Shown here one piece after another: positions 24,601 to 37,395 of a DNA stretch of 64,000 bases. This stretch comes from Paralvinella palmiformis. Its lineage: Eukaryota > Annelida > Polychaeta > Terebellida > Alvinellidae. A model generated the notes under the pieces. That model ran no database searches and had not been told where the DNA came from. It saw nothing but the letters and a program-made list of their open reading frames with translations. Numbering within the stretch: the first letter of the stretch is position 1; every line of letters starts with the position of its first letter. Location of the stretch: NCBI GenBank assembly GCA_025642065.1, contig JAODUP010000070.1, forward strand, positions 281,001-345,000, given 5' to 3'. The position numbers and the translations under genes were made by a program.

Positions 24601-27600
24601 CTGATAGCCTCGTGTTTAGAGCACTGTGTTGCGAACCTCCAGGTTGTTGGTTAGAATCAGCTTCATGTCTCTGTTTTTGATATTTGTCTCACTTGGCAGA
24701 TGCCTCTCTTCCATATGTCCCAGGTGTTACCAGGACTAATACTCAATAACTCAACCATTTATTAATGATTTAAACTATTCTGTGTTGTGCTTATCACACA
24801 TCAGCTGCATTATTAAGTGTTTGGAAGTTTTCTTGGAGTGCTAAATGTTACTGGTTAAGACTGGTGTAAACTATACTAAGAAACTCATATATTTGCAATA
24901 TATTATAAAGTTTTGTTTGAGAGGCTGTTTTGCTGGCACCCAATTTGTTCCAGAGTTTATATTTCTCTTATATTTATCCATTTATTTAGAATCACTTGTT
25001 GGGACGAGCTTATTTCTGCCTTCTTGAAGGAGACAAAATGGACCAAGCTGATGCCCAGTTCAACTTCGTATTGGGTCAGGTTAGTAGCAGAGTGGTGTAT
25101 TTTTGCATATATCGGTAGTGCCTGCATGTCTCATTATTAAGTCATCGATGTTTCCAAATAGCATCATTCACAATGAGGACATTGTTTCTTCTTCAGGCCA
25201 GCAACAACATTCCTTCACTACTCGGTAAAGCTTGCATTGCATTCAACAAGAAGGATTACCGTGGTGCCCTGGCATATTACAAAAAAGCGCTGAGAACTAA
25301 TCCTAACTGTCCTGCATCTGTACGTCTTGGTATGGGACACTGTTTTGTTAAACTGAACAAACTGGACAAGGCTAGGTGAGTAACATGTTGTACTACTATG
25401 AGGTATACTGAAACGTTTATGTTTTGTGTAATTTCACGTGTATAGAATTCAGTTTATGGAATACAAATGTGACACCAGATTTAGAATGGTTTGTAGTAAT
25501 AGTTTCTTTTCATGATTTCTACATATGTTGTTCATATATATAACTGTTCTCATCATTCTGATTATGTTTATATTTTATTATAGAACTTTGTTGTTGTTGA
25601 TAGGTTAGCATTTGAGAGAGCTCTCCAGCTGGACAACCAATGTGTCGGTGCTCTGGTTGGATTGGCCATATTAGAACTGAATAACAAGACTCCGGAGTCG
25701 ATTAAAAGTGGTGTTGGCCTCCTGTCAAAAGCTTACACAATTGACTCCTCTAATCCCATGGTGCTGAATCATCTGGCTAATCATTTCTTTTATAAAAAGG
25801 TAAGCACAGACACAGCTTATTGGCTGGTCTCAGAATTACCTGGTTATATTATCACAGTTGCAATAACAGGTTTTTGTGTGAATATATAAAGTTTGTTTTA
25901 TTGTATGCTTGGGGATGAGTTGGTCATACATTATTATTGAGATATATTCTTTTAGTACCCCTCTGAAGAACAAAGCATATTCGTATAAATTACAATTTTT
26001 ATACGGCGCTGTTTCCCTTTGAAGTTGATGGGGGAACACAAGGGGTCGCACAGTGATCCTTGTAATAGAGAATGACTGTGGGAAGTTTGTTCCATCTGTA
26101 CATTATATAATAAAATAGTGTATATTTAAAAAAGTGCCTTCATTAGTAGGAGCCATTTAAAGATGCCGTTCAGTGAAACCTTTAATATGATGTACCTAAA
26201 AATTAGCTACAAATGTTTACTGTTGTTATTTAACTGGAAAAATCAACTTTGATCATGTGACTTTTAAGAATAGATCTAACTTTTTTTAAATACACATATT
26301 TTACAGACTGATGGATATACCAGTCATGATTACAAAAAAATTCATATACATGTACATACTATCTACAAAATTTCTTTAACTGGCAGTCGTGTACTCGGTA
26401 AGATGTGTAATTGGGTTTACTAGCCCATTTTTACGAATACATTCAGTGTCCAGGTTGTTTTGAAGTACATCTCGTTTGGAGCAGTCTTTTTCCTAACAAG
26501 TTTTGGATCCAACAAATTATAACCCAGTATCATAACAGCCATTCCATTCCCGATGAGAAAGCATTGTATTTAGACGATTGTTTATTTACTTTAGGATTAT
26601 GATAAGGTTCGTCATCTCGCACTACATGCCTTCCACAACACAGAGAATGAGGCCATGAGAGCAGAGAGTTGTTATCAGTTGGCTAGAGCCTTCCACGTCC
26701 AAGTAAGTCGGTTGACGCTTAATGCAGCCAGTTGCAATGATTTTTAGTTATATGATGTGAAGATTGATAATGTTTGTGTCTCTTAATTTTTAAGATTTTA
26801 GTTTCGGATTTATAGTCATCTGTTTTTTCTTCAGTCTATCTTGATGTACGCTTGTCTTTCATGTCGTTAACATGATTATTATTTTCAGTAGTACTTGTTT
26901 CATGTCTAGTAAATATTGTCTCTCAATTAGTATTTGTATTTCTCTTGTTCTCCCAACAGAATGACTATAACCAGGCATTTCAGTATTATTACCAAGCAAC
27001 CCAGTTTGCCACATCCAGTTTTGTTTTGCCTTTCTTCGGATTAGGACAGATGTATATCTACCGTGGTGATAATGAAAATGTAATTACGTGTAATATCTTT
27101 TGTGTCCCTCATTCATCTGTGTATTTTTGGGTAGTGCGTCTGACTCAGATCACTCAACCCATAGTCTGATCAGTTTAAGAAACTATTGAAGCCCCATACC
27201 TTATTGTTCTCATTGCAATATGTTTTTCCACACAGGCAGCTAACTGTTTTGAGAAGGTTCTCAAAGCACAGCCTGGAAATTATGAGACAATGAAGATCCT
27301 TGGTTCTTTATATGCTACATCAGATGATCCTGAAAAGTCTGCTACTGCTAAGGTGACTCTTCCTTACTTCAGTTATGACAACTATTATTGCAACAAATAA
27401 TTTAGCAGTGATCAATGACAGTGTTATTAAATTTCTACCATTGACACATAATATTATAAAGTATATTTTTATAGTACTCTTAATAATCTGCTCAACTGTG
27501 TCCTGTTATGATTTTCTTTTACCTGTTAAAATTATTTCTTTCTGGTAGAATCATTTAAAAAAGGTAACTGAACAATTTCCGGATGATGTTGAAGCTTGGA

Positions 27601-30600
27601 TAGAACTGGCGCAGATATTAGAGAGGTCTGATGTACAGGTTAGTAACTAGTAATGCCTGGCATCAGAGATGACAAAATCACAGCTATTTCGACATGAAGT
27701 CAGAGCTATTTATAATATGGCTTTTCACTTAATGCTTATAATACAGTTGGTGTTTTAATAATGTGATCAATGTTACTGTGAGGTTGTTAATCGGCAGTAG
27801 TGTCTTGTTTTTAATGGTTAGTGTGATCCTGGTATAACACAGATGCATGGTTATGTTTAAAAATTGCATCTCAGTACCCTGAATGTTATATCGTCTTTGG
27901 CACAGTCAGTATTCAGGAAATGTACATGTACTGGTATTATGAGTATAATGTTTATAATTTTATACCACGTCCTTTGATAGGGCGCCCTTTCAGCTTATGG
28001 TACAGCTACACAGATACTGAAGGATAATGTTGGAGCAGATATACCATCAGAAATACTGAACAATGTTGCTGCCCTTCATTTCCGACTTGGTAACTTGGAC
28101 ACAGCTAAGGTGAACGAAATAAAATAACAACAGTGGTGCTTACTGAATGCACACACACACACACGTGCACATATTTGAAAATAAATATCATTTAAAAGTA
28201 GGCCAGTATCATAATAATTAACTGCATTCTTGTTTATTGCAGAATTACTATGAACAGTCACTAGAACACTCCCACCGTGAAGTTGAAAACGATGAGACCT
28301 ATTACAGCGCCATCTCTGTGACAACTACATACAACTTGGCACGTCTTCATGAAGCGATGCATGAATATGACAAGGCTGAAAAGTGGTACAAGAATATCCT
28401 CCGTGAACATCCTAACTATGTTGACTGTAAGTAATAAAAAAAAAACCCTAACCAGTCACATGTTTACGGCCAACAATGTGGATTAACACTTACTTAATTG
28501 AATTTAAAAAATCACCACTATCAGAGCTAAAGATGTCAATCTGTTGTTTATAAGATGAGGCAGATTAACAAGAGAAGCAGGTATGTTTATGATCTACATA
28601 CTGATAACATTAATAGTGGAATGTTGGTTCTAGGTTATCTGAGGCTTGGATGTATGGCCCGTGATAGAGGACAGATCTATGAGGCTTCTGATTGGTTCAA
28701 GGAAGCTCTTCAAATAAACCAGGTCAGTCCTTATTCCTTCACCAGTTGAAAGGGTGCCTCTGTGGCCTAACTGGTAATGCAGTTGGCCACAGATCTATAG
28801 CACCTGGATTCAAACCCCCGGGTGGGCTATATCAGAAGGGTGTTTCATCTTTCACTTTGTGTCAATACCTTTGGAGGTTGCTTAGACCATTTAGCCTACC
28901 TTGTACATAAAAGTGGACAATTGAAAATCTTCCAGTGTAACTAATTTAATTTTTGATACACATTTTTATGACATGGAATCTTTTATGAAAGACATTTGTC
29001 TTTCAAATATGGCCTCAGAACACTACAAAATTGAAACTTTTCACCTCAGAATTTGGTAAACATTTTGATTCACTGACAAGAAAAGAATACTGTTTTCTTT
29101 TAGCACACACTGTATTTTCTACAGAATCATATTGCAAAGAGGAGATCAATCTTGGAACCCTATTACATGCGGTAGCAGACGCTAGTTATTATATTTGTTA
29201 GTTTAACAACTTGAGTTGCAGTTCTGCTGAGAAGCAAGCATTTTATGTTTTCCTTGAAAACTGTTTTTATAATAAGCTTTACATTCGTCTTTTATAATCA
29301 CTCATGCGCAGGACCATCCCGATGCTTGGTCACTGATCGGTAATCTTCACATCGCTAAACACGAGTGGGGCCCAGCTCAGAAGAAGTTTGAGAGAATCCT
29401 CCAACGCCCCACGACAGCAGATGATCCTTACTCCATGATAGCCCTTGGTAATGTCTGGTTGCAGACATTACATCATCCAATGAGAGATAAGGAAAAGGTA
29501 TTATTAAAAATCGTTTTTGTAGACATTAGTTAGGTCATGCTGACTTCAGTATAGTCCTTTACTTTAATTACACTGGCTGTTTGTCTCCACTTATGTGTAT
29601 TGTTTGAAAAACATTGGTTTGCTGAATGTGTGCGTGTCTGTTTGTGTTTGTCTGTGTAAAATCAACTCATAAACCAAAAATACACCCGTGGTCTGATGCT
29701 GTTGGAATTATTTAAATAAACTTCCAGTAACAATGTTTTACAGCTAAATTTATATTTCTTATCCTACGATATTTTAGGTACATATAGACAAGTTTATTTA
29801 TTGCTGTTTTATTTAAAGGGACAGTACACTCTTTGATAATATGACTTAAATGTGTAAATCTTATAAAAGTAACCCAAAACAATATTCACAAACTATACCT
29901 GACATCATACATGTAAGGAAATAATCCAAATTACTGGAAGGTCGCCATTACAGCTTTTCGAATGCCAGAACACATACTCCGATGTCAGCTAGCACAAGGA
30001 TCATGTAACTATCTTCATCCGGATCGAATCAGATCACAGATGTTCTGGCTTAGCCATCCTCATGACTTTCTTGCTCAACCTGCTAATTGGCACCATCATC
30101 AATTCATTTACATAAACCTGACGGGTTTTATATTTCTTATCCTATGAATATTTTAGGTACACACTGATTGACCTGACAGGAGTTTTTAACAATCTTTAAA
30201 TGGAATTTCACAATATAGTTTTCTTTAGCCATTTCAGTAACATATGAAGCCGTTTGGACCAACTCTTCTGGAGTAATTATAAATACAATTTCTTCCAAAA
30301 TTATTTGCCTAGCTGACACGAGTTTACATTGTTAAAACTGAGTCATACAAACAGCCCATACCTTGTGATGTCAGATTTCAGGAACACCCGGTTTGTGTTT
30401 GGCTTCAAAATACCAGCACTCGCAGACAAGTTGATAGTTGTTTCACCATCACTTTGAACTTGATTGCTTAATATGTGGTTGATCGTGTTCATATTTTGAC
30501 ATCATTTATAATTTATTTGAACATATTTATATTAGTTTTTTAAAAGAAAGTAACCTGTTCCTCTAATAAAATGCTTAAATAAACTGAGATCCCTACATTG

Positions 30601-33600
30601 AAATCCTATGGTAGCTAAAAATGTTTTTGTAAAAGTATACTTATGCTCACTGTGGTAATGTTTCTGGTTTGGTGTTGTCTATCCAGGAAAAGAGGCACCA
30701 GGAGAGAGCCCTACAGATGTACAAAGCTGTATTACGTAATGACAGTAGAAATATATGGGCTGCTAATGGTATAGGTATGTGTTACTACAAACCGTGTTTT
30801 GGACTTTTTATACTGCAGGATCTCTGACTATGACAGTGATATGCCATTACCATTTAATATTTGTGGACATAACGGGGATACAAATGTGAATTTCCTAGCA
30901 GTGAATGTATCTAATTATTTATTTTAGATGTTGAATATTTATTAAATATTTATTGAATATTTGTTACATTTTATTTTCAATCAGGATGTGTACTGGCTCA
31001 CAAAGCACACATTAACGAAGCTCGTGACATATTTGCCCAAGTGAGAGAGGCTACAGCTGACTTCTCGGATGTCTGGCTTAATATTGCTCACATCTACGTA
31101 GAACAGAAGCAGTATGTGGCAGCTGTACAAATGGTTCGTGGGAAAGAATTACTTACTTTCATAAACCCATTTTGCTGCATCGGTTTTATGCCTTAAATGT
31201 ATATAAATATCCATATAGATCTCCTAGGGGCACTTCCTTGGTCTAACAGTAGCATGTTGGATCACAGATCACTAACACCCATGTTCGAATCTCGGCATGG
31301 GCATATCTGAAGGTTTTTTCGTGTTGTTTTTATATAGCCTATCTCGTGTTTGTTTTTGTGTTTTATAGTACGAGAACTGCCTGAAGAAATTCTACAAGTA
31401 TCACAATGTTGACGTGTTGATGTATCTAGCCAGGGCTTATTACAAGTGGGGTAAGCTGCGAGACTGTAAGCAGAAGCTGCTCAAAGCTCGCCATGTGTCA
31501 CCGGGTGATACTCTCTTGTTGTATAACATAGCGTTCATACAACAGAAGCTGGCTACATCCATCCTGAAGGATGAAAAGAGTAATCTTAAGGCCGTACTTG
31601 GTGCTGTTGAGGATCTTAAACTGGCTCAGAAGTATGTGAAAGGAAGGAACACATTATCTATCTGTGTGTGTGTGCATGTGTGTATGCTAGCGTAGACACA
31701 ACACCTTTGTTATTATTTGCCTGCAGTAATTATTTTAACAATGCATCTGGAACTATGGTTTGAACTCCAGCTTAAAATGTAATCCTTATGACTTCTATAG
31801 ATGAGTGTGTGTGTGTCTGTGTGTTGTGATAAGCAAATGTATGATGATTTTAATTAATTAATTTATTCTGCCATAGGAATAGATTAGTAATGTTGGTTGA
31901 CTTATATTCCAGATATTTCACGTATCTCAGTGTCAGTGGAGATAGAATGAGGTTTGATTTGGAACAGGCATCAGTTGAAGCCAGGTTTGTTATGATAATG
32001 GAACCTTTTTATGTTAGAATTCTGATGTGTTGATGATTGTTTGTATCCTTGATATGATGAATGTGTGAATAAATTGTGGGGTTTTTGGGGTAGCTGACAA
32101 ATACCTATTCTGAATAACATTGAAACCAGAATATTGGGTTATAAGTAAATATACTCCTCATGGTTTGTACTGTAATTACAGATATTTTTGCGATAATCTT
32201 ATTTTCGCAAAATGCACAAGGTCGGTGACATCATGAAAATATGACACACGAATATAAGATTCTGTGAATTGGCTAGTTTGAGGGGATTCGTAAAATTAAG
32301 AACACATGAAAATATCTAATTACAGTATGCTCCACAGTATGATTATACACAGTCTAGCTGTTTAATGTTATGGAATACCACTGGAAGATGAATATTCCAG
32401 ACAGTGCATTGGAAGTACATTACATGTATTATGCTGACCTTATTTTGTACAGGCAATGTGGCGATTTATTGAGCCAGGCACAGTATCACGTTGCCAGAGC
32501 AAGAAAGATAGATGAGCAAGATCGAGAACTGAGACGGAAACAGGAAGAAGAACGTGATGCAATCAGGCAGAAACAATTACAAGAACAGGTTGGTATATCT
32601 GGAGCATCTGATAGATTGTAGAATATGTGTGAATTGTGTTGGTGCGAGTGGTCAACAAATTTTTTACATGAATGTTTTTTGTGTAAAATTGATCTTGTGT
32701 CCAAAATGATTTTTAAGTGCTCTGTAATTATTGTAGGAAGAGAAGAAAAAGAAGTTGGAGGACAAACGGGAGAAGATGCTTGAAGAACGAGCCAAGTACA
32801 TTGAACGTACAAAGAATATTCTCGTCTTTGACAATATGGAGGAAGAAAAGCCGAGAAAATCTGGCAAGGTAAATAATTGCATCTGGTTTCTCCTGGCTTC
32901 AGGTATCTTGATTTGTTTTTTTTCGAGGGAAAACATAAAATTTATGATGGCGAGTTAGAAGAGCTCCGCATATTAAGAACAGTTTACCACAATACTAGTC
33001 ACGGAAATCATTGTGTAATAATATTACTCTGTATGCTCTTTAAACATCAACAACTTTTTTTGCTCCTATTTGTAGAATCACAGACCAATCACGTTTCGTT
33101 CAAAATTTACAGATTATACCCTGCTTAGTGCTTAGTAAGAAGTTGGCCTAGGCTATATACTGGTCCCTCGGTTTCCTGATAAATTGTTACTTTTTACAAA
33201 TTTTAGATTGTCCATGTGCAAAATGTTTGGAAATTGTAAATAAACTGATGTGCCAAGATATGTTGAATGCGTTTAAATATACTATTAAAAGACTTTTTCA
33301 GTACTTAATCAACCTTATTATTCATCTCTAATCTACATATTTGCTTTTTTTGCTATACCATTTTTATCATCAGAGTAATGTTGTTTTTCACCAGTAAATA
33401 TTATCACTCATTCAAATTTTGAACTGGATTTAAGATACATGATGTTTGGGGTATTATTGTACTGTGCCTTTGAATGGTTCCCGTTAGTAAGGCTTCTTTA
33501 ATAATTATACATTGTTTATAATAATAATAATAATATTAGTAGTATTATTTACTGAATCAGGGTATTGCATAAGTGACATCTTTATTTACAGCGAGGTCGA

Positions 33601-35400
33601 CGTGGTGGTGATGGTGATATCGTCTCTGATGAGAGTGGAGAAGAGGATGACCTCCCTAAGAGGAGGAAGAAGAAGAGGGCACAAAGTCTTTCTGATGGTG
33701 AAAATGACGAGGAACATCCACGGAAGAAAGGAAGAAGGAAGGGAGGGTAAGAATATATTTTCTTTCTGTGGTATTTATAATTAGTTAGCTTTGAACTTAG
33801 AACCTGTAAATTGTTTGTTCTCATTCATCTGGTTTGGTCTAGCCAAGATGCTTGTGTGAATAATGGGGGACTTCCATGGCAAGACCTGGAACGTAACACC
33901 TTTAACGGAACATAACACCTTTAATGAGTTTAGTTGGTTTATCCAAGTGTGTGTGTGTGTATGAATGAATGAATGTGTGTGTGTGTGTGTCCCATCATTT
34001 GTATTAATAATTAGTTATTTAATTTGTATAATAAAACAACTACTTATACAAAAGAAAACAACACAAAGACGGCACTGGAAAAATGCAAACTTACTTCTGT
34101 TACCACTACAATACTTGGAACATGTGCTACAGCAGAGTTGTTCACTGCCATAACATAAAGTTTGCTTTTTGGGTACATCTTGACCACAGCAGATTGCTTT
34201 GTCTCCATATTCACAACCTGTGTGAAGAAACCAGTGTAATTTCAAAGTTTAGAATTGCCTCACTGTCTTCCCACTTGTCCTAGTGATGAATTAGATAACA
34301 CGAGAGGACCTTTTGGTGCTGATGTGTTAATACATTTTATTCATTTATAACCCACAATGCCTGTTATCGCGTTTTTAGTGTGTAACTGTGTTTATCCGTT
34401 CCAGGCGCCATCGTCACAGAGGTGAAGGTAGTGGCGATGAAGGAGGACATCACAGAAGGTCGGGTAAGGGCAGAGAAGCTAAAGAGAGGAAGAGATCGCG
34501 TAAAGGAAAAGATGATGTCGAAGGTCTGTCAGCGAAGCAGAGGAGGAAGGTTGTGTCCAAGGCATTGATATCGTCTAGTGAAAACTCAGATTCGGAGGGC
34601 GAGAAATTACGTATTCAGAGGTGAGTGTCATTGATTTGATTATGTGGTTATGTAAATTGTGTATACAGAGATGAGTGTCGTTGTCACTGATTTGATAATT
34701 TGATTGTGTAAATTACATATACAGTGGTGAATGTCACCGATTTGATTATGTGATTGTGTACAGTTTGTGATTGTGCATGTTTTATTGAAATTTCAATTGT
34801 TTCAGTGACAGGGAAGAAAGTGAATCAGAAGGTGGTGCCCCGAGGAAAAGACAGCGTGTTATATCATCTGGTAGTGAAAGTGAGGGAGAGGCTCGAAACT
34901 CACGGGCAAGATCCCGATCCGGGTCCTATCAGTCAAGGTCACGTTCTGCGTCTGCTGCTGGGTCGCGCAGTCCATCCGGTTCCCGATCACGTAGCCGATC
35001 GGGTTCTCGATCGCGCAGTTCATCTGGCTCCAGGTCGCGCAGTGGATCAGGCTCACGATCTCGCAGTGTGTCTGGCTCACGATCACACAGTCCTGCCGGA
35101 TCTGGCTCGCGCAGTCCATCTGGCTCACGGTCACGTAGTCCTTCCAGATCCCGTTCGCGCAGCCGATCTCATTCTGGTTCTCGGTCTAGATCATCGTCAC
35201 GGTCAGCTTCAAGATCAGGATCCATGTCAGGAAATCGTTCTGGCAGCCAGTCCAGATCGCCAAGCCGATCTAGGTCTGCATCTCGATCGCGCAGTGGGTC
35301 AAGGTCACAGAGCAGGTCAAAGTCTAGATCACCACAGAGATCTGGATCAGAAGCCGATTCAAATGATGAAGCAGTGAGAGATGACCATCCAAATCAGTAG
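21614..35400 (+). CDS. CTR9: CTR9, Paf1/RNA polymerase II complex subunit (complete)
   Basis: Twenty-three coding exons join in phase to 3,687 nt (1,228 residues): 21614-21667, 23906-24004, 24294-24533, 24990-25079, 25197-25375, 25604-25799, 26595-26702, 26960-27079, 27236-27352, 27549-27638, 27981-28109, 28243-28426, 28634-28722, 29312-29497, 30687-30774, 30985-31133, 31369-31631, 31913-31984, 32453-32588, 32737-32868, 33592-33746, 34405-34620, 34806-35400. The body is a tetratricopeptide superhelix matching metazoan CTR9 nearly throughout ([75 protein letters not shown]). A charged helix at about 818-907 precedes a basic, disordered tail. CTR9 scaffolds the nuclear Paf1 complex in elongation and histone modification. 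The start has a good context (aagATGg). All introns are GT/AG; intron 16 has the weak donor GTTCGT. Human CTR9 is about 1,170 residues. Confidence 0.97.
22465..22565. repeat. Hairpin-forming inverted repeat in CTR9 intron 1
   Basis: Arms ttacatgtgttccatttctt (from about 22466) and its near complement ending acacatgtaaac (to 22565) are about 30 bp each with few mismatches, separated by about 40 bp that also partly pair (ttgcataa/ttatgcaa). Confidence 0.8.
28752..28917 (+). repeat. tRNA-derived SINE family A in CTR9 intron 13
   Basis: Complete copy: A-box-like tggcctaactggtaatgc, B-box-like gattcaaac, then gtgtttcatctttcactttg and ccatttagcctacc. Near-identical 9-mers cagttgaaa (28743-28751) and caattgaaa (28918-28926) flank it and are probably the target duplication. 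Confidence 0.85.
29813..30545 (+). mobile_element. Degenerate TTAA-type MITE in CTR9 intron 14
   Basis: Begins ttaaagggacagtacact. It shares ordered blocks with the reverse complement of the element at 4274-4918: atacctga, ggaaataatccaaattact, cgccatta, cttcaaaata, cactttgaac and ttttgacat. The right terminal repeat is no longer recognisable. Two similar 38-bp segments (29753-29789 and 30130-30167, both tatttcttatccta...attttaggtac) bracket its left half. Confidence 0.7.
31230..31320 (+). repeat. tRNA-derived SINE family A, 5' half, in CTR9 intron 16
   Basis: Contains ttggtctaacagtagcatg (A box), gttcgaatctcggcatgggc (B box) and catatctgaagg, then ends. Only the tRNA-related half is present. 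Confidence 0.8.
33995..34220 (-). pseudogene. Antisense copy of a metalloproteinase PLAC-like exon in CTR9 intron 21
   Basis: The reverse complement aligns without gaps to 60888-61113, with about 13 mismatches in 226 nt by hand count. It covers the whole 123-nt exon plus about 100 nt of its downstream intron. The acceptor CAG, the donor AGAAGTAAG and the reading frame are all intact, and the Cys pattern CEYGDKA...[12 protein letters not shown] survives. Of 11 exon differences, 7 change residues, including Trp to Cys and Arg to Cys. Most changes are C-to-T or G-to-A, several at CpG sites, which suggests unconstrained decay. Homology stops exactly at the acceptor CAG. No neighbouring protease exon is present, so function is unlikely unless it is used antisense. 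Confidence 0.9.
34806..35400 (+). CDS. CTR9: CTR9 last exon: Arg-Ser-rich tail
   Basis: This exon encodes residues 1032-1228. It starts with an acidic/serine segment as in other CTR9 proteins, then from about 34905 becomes a dense array of SGSRSRS-type units resembling the RS domains of splicing factors. The DNA is a degenerate tandem repeat (tctggctcacgatc/cgcagt) with much higher GC than its surroundings, which explains the long open frames on the other strand and frame. The stop is TAG 35398-35400. Confidence 0.9.
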
Positions 35401-35765
35401 CTCAGAGTTACTGATATGTGACACATACTTGTGTTACCGATTAACTTGTTCAATGTTCGTATACATTAACTGTGCGTGTTCCTGGTATAAAATATTGGCA
35501 TAAACTACAGCATGTGGTACTGAAACATGGTATCGATATACTACAGCTATATATTGGTGGTAATGCTGTTTGGTACCAATACGTAGTAATGGCATGTTGT
35601 ACCAATATATGCTAAAAGATACATTATAAAATAGTTTTAAATTGATTTAGGAAAAATAAATTTACTAACATTATCTAGATAAATGTAGGTCAGCTAGCTT
35701 TCGTTGGTAGTGTATCATCGGTGATATTTAGTGGTTTGATTAAATGTGTTTCACCTTGGTATGTA

Positions 35766-35775
35766 AATAAATAAA
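35766..35775 (+). promoter_or_regulatory. Overlapping polyadenylation signals of CTR9
   Basis: AATAAATAAA about 365 nt after the CTR9 stop contains two AATAAA hexamers and is followed by T/G-rich sequence, the usual layout of a cleavage site. Confidence 0.7.
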
Positions 35776-36837
35776 GATTGCTTTATAGATATTTGATTGT
35801 CCATTCTCCTTTGGTCACCATTTTTCTGCGTGCATCTATTTTTATTAATTGTTTCAATAAATTGTGGGGATAGAATCGTCTGTTTTTGTGATTTTTAATT
35901 TGAATAAATCCCTTTCTCTGACAGTCCTCACAATCGTCCTGCTGCCAAACAGCCAAAATAAATCTAACATAGCCATTTTTTATTCAGTTAGTTGACACTT
36001 CATAATACCAACAAGATCTATAGTTTTTAATTATTTATAATTGGACTTTACTGTCGCTTGAAGAGAGAAATGTCAATTTTTAATGTATTTCAGGGCCAAC
36101 GAATTATCTCTTCCTTAAATTTTTTGGGATGTATCTAAAATGAAATGGGTCAAAGAAAGGTTTCCTTTAGCTACTTCTTTGTCGTTCTATCTGATTGGTT
36201 AAATCGATCCATCTGTTTTGATCCGTTCGATGAGATTCAATCAGATTATTTGAAGCGATGTAAATATCACCCGAATAACGCGGAGCCCAACGACTACCAT
36301 CTCGCCTTGATCGTTACAATTTCAAACCATTGACTGTATAATATCGCAAATAGCTGTTTGATATGTTTTGAAAAATTACGGTCTATAAATTATGATATCC
36401 AAGCTAATCAAGTTTGGTTAGAAAATGCTGGTAAGTCTGTCAAGAAGCGTAAAAATATTCTACAAATTACCATTCATCACACTGTGCCAAAAACAGGGCC
36501 ACAGTCGGGGGGGAAACATTATTTATAACCGAACCATGACGTGACCTTCAGTGGTTTTGCTTTAAAAACCAACCTTACGCCAAATAGTATGTTATGGCGT
36601 GGAGAATCAGATGTGGAATAAGTTTTAAGGCTGCATACAAATATGGGCTATCGGGTGAGGAGTTTAATTCTAAACTGGGTTCGCTGCATAAAATTATCTC
36701 ATTATATGTAAACAATACGCTTTCTCGTACTTGTGTCCATTAATTAGTCTCGCCATGAACAACTATACAGTCATCACGCCACCCTCCCGCTGTCATACAT
36801 GATATATATGTCGGTGCGTTCGAGATTAACTTAGTGA
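35776..36837. other. Intergenic stretch after CTR9
   Basis: No gene is recognised. A 62-codon + strand ORF at 36145-36333 matches nothing I know. Confidence 0.3.
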
Positions 36838-37110
36838 GCTCCGGGTGCCTAGCGGTTAAGCACCCTACACTTGGTGTCAACGGTCACAGATTCGAACCCC
36901 GTAAAAGGTCGAAACTTTTCCAGGGATTAATTTCTCGGCTCACAACATCGTGGGTGGTTGAGCACGTTAAATGACACTGCCGTCTCCACTGAATTATTTA
37001 AAATAAAGGGGGACGTTAAAGACCTCATGAGGACGTAAAACACTGGTGGTGGGGTAGGAGGTTTCTCAACCACTCCAACATAGAGGCTGTGCCGAATAAG
37101 CGACAGCCTG
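36838..37110 (+). repeat. tRNA-derived SINE family B
   Basis: Head ggtgcctagcggttaagcac (A box) and gattcgaacccc (B box), then ttaatttctcggctcacaac and ataaagggggacgttaaaga. It ends aggctgtgccgaataagcga, a tail also seen reversed near 22634 and in part near 17935. The middle of the 3' body is deleted compared with the copy at 14818. Confidence 0.8.
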
Positions 37111-37381
37111 GGTAATTTGAACAACAAACATTAAATGTATTTTGCACTTATTTAAATGAAAAACACTGGTAATAATTTACCTGCATTCAAACTTCCCGGA
37201 GTAACAGGGTGATCAATGGTCTTCTGGGAGGGTCTGGCTTTGTGTTGGTTCCAGTTGACCCCAGGACTCCTGCTCGTGCCTAAATAATGAATAAGTCTGA
37301 GGAACGTACCTGCTGATTGGGACATGATTGATATTTCATCATCTGGTAATTATTTGTCTTGTAATCTCTAATAATGGTGAC

Positions 37382-37395
37382 ACCCCCCCCCCCCC
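37382..37395. repeat. Poly(C) run
   Basis: About 12 consecutive C. Similar homopolymer runs occur at 37491-37504 (C), 38567-38575 (C) and 38747-38760 (G), clustering in this 1.4-kb stretch. Confidence 0.9.

Noticed and set aside
24595..24700. tRNA-like sequence in CTR9 intron 3
   Set aside because: It has hints of A and B boxes (gtttagagcac, ggttgttggttagaatc) but no second copy of its body in the window, so no family could be assigned.
34754..35377. 207-codon + strand ORF overlapping the CTR9 tail, and a 91-codon minus-strand ORF at 34859-35134
   Set aside because: Both are shadow frames of the RS-encoding tandem repeat; the spliced CTR9 frame explains the sequence.
36838..36910. tRNA gene-like A and B boxes
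   Set aside because: The conserved body downstream and other copies show it is a tRNA-derived SINE head, not a tRNA gene.
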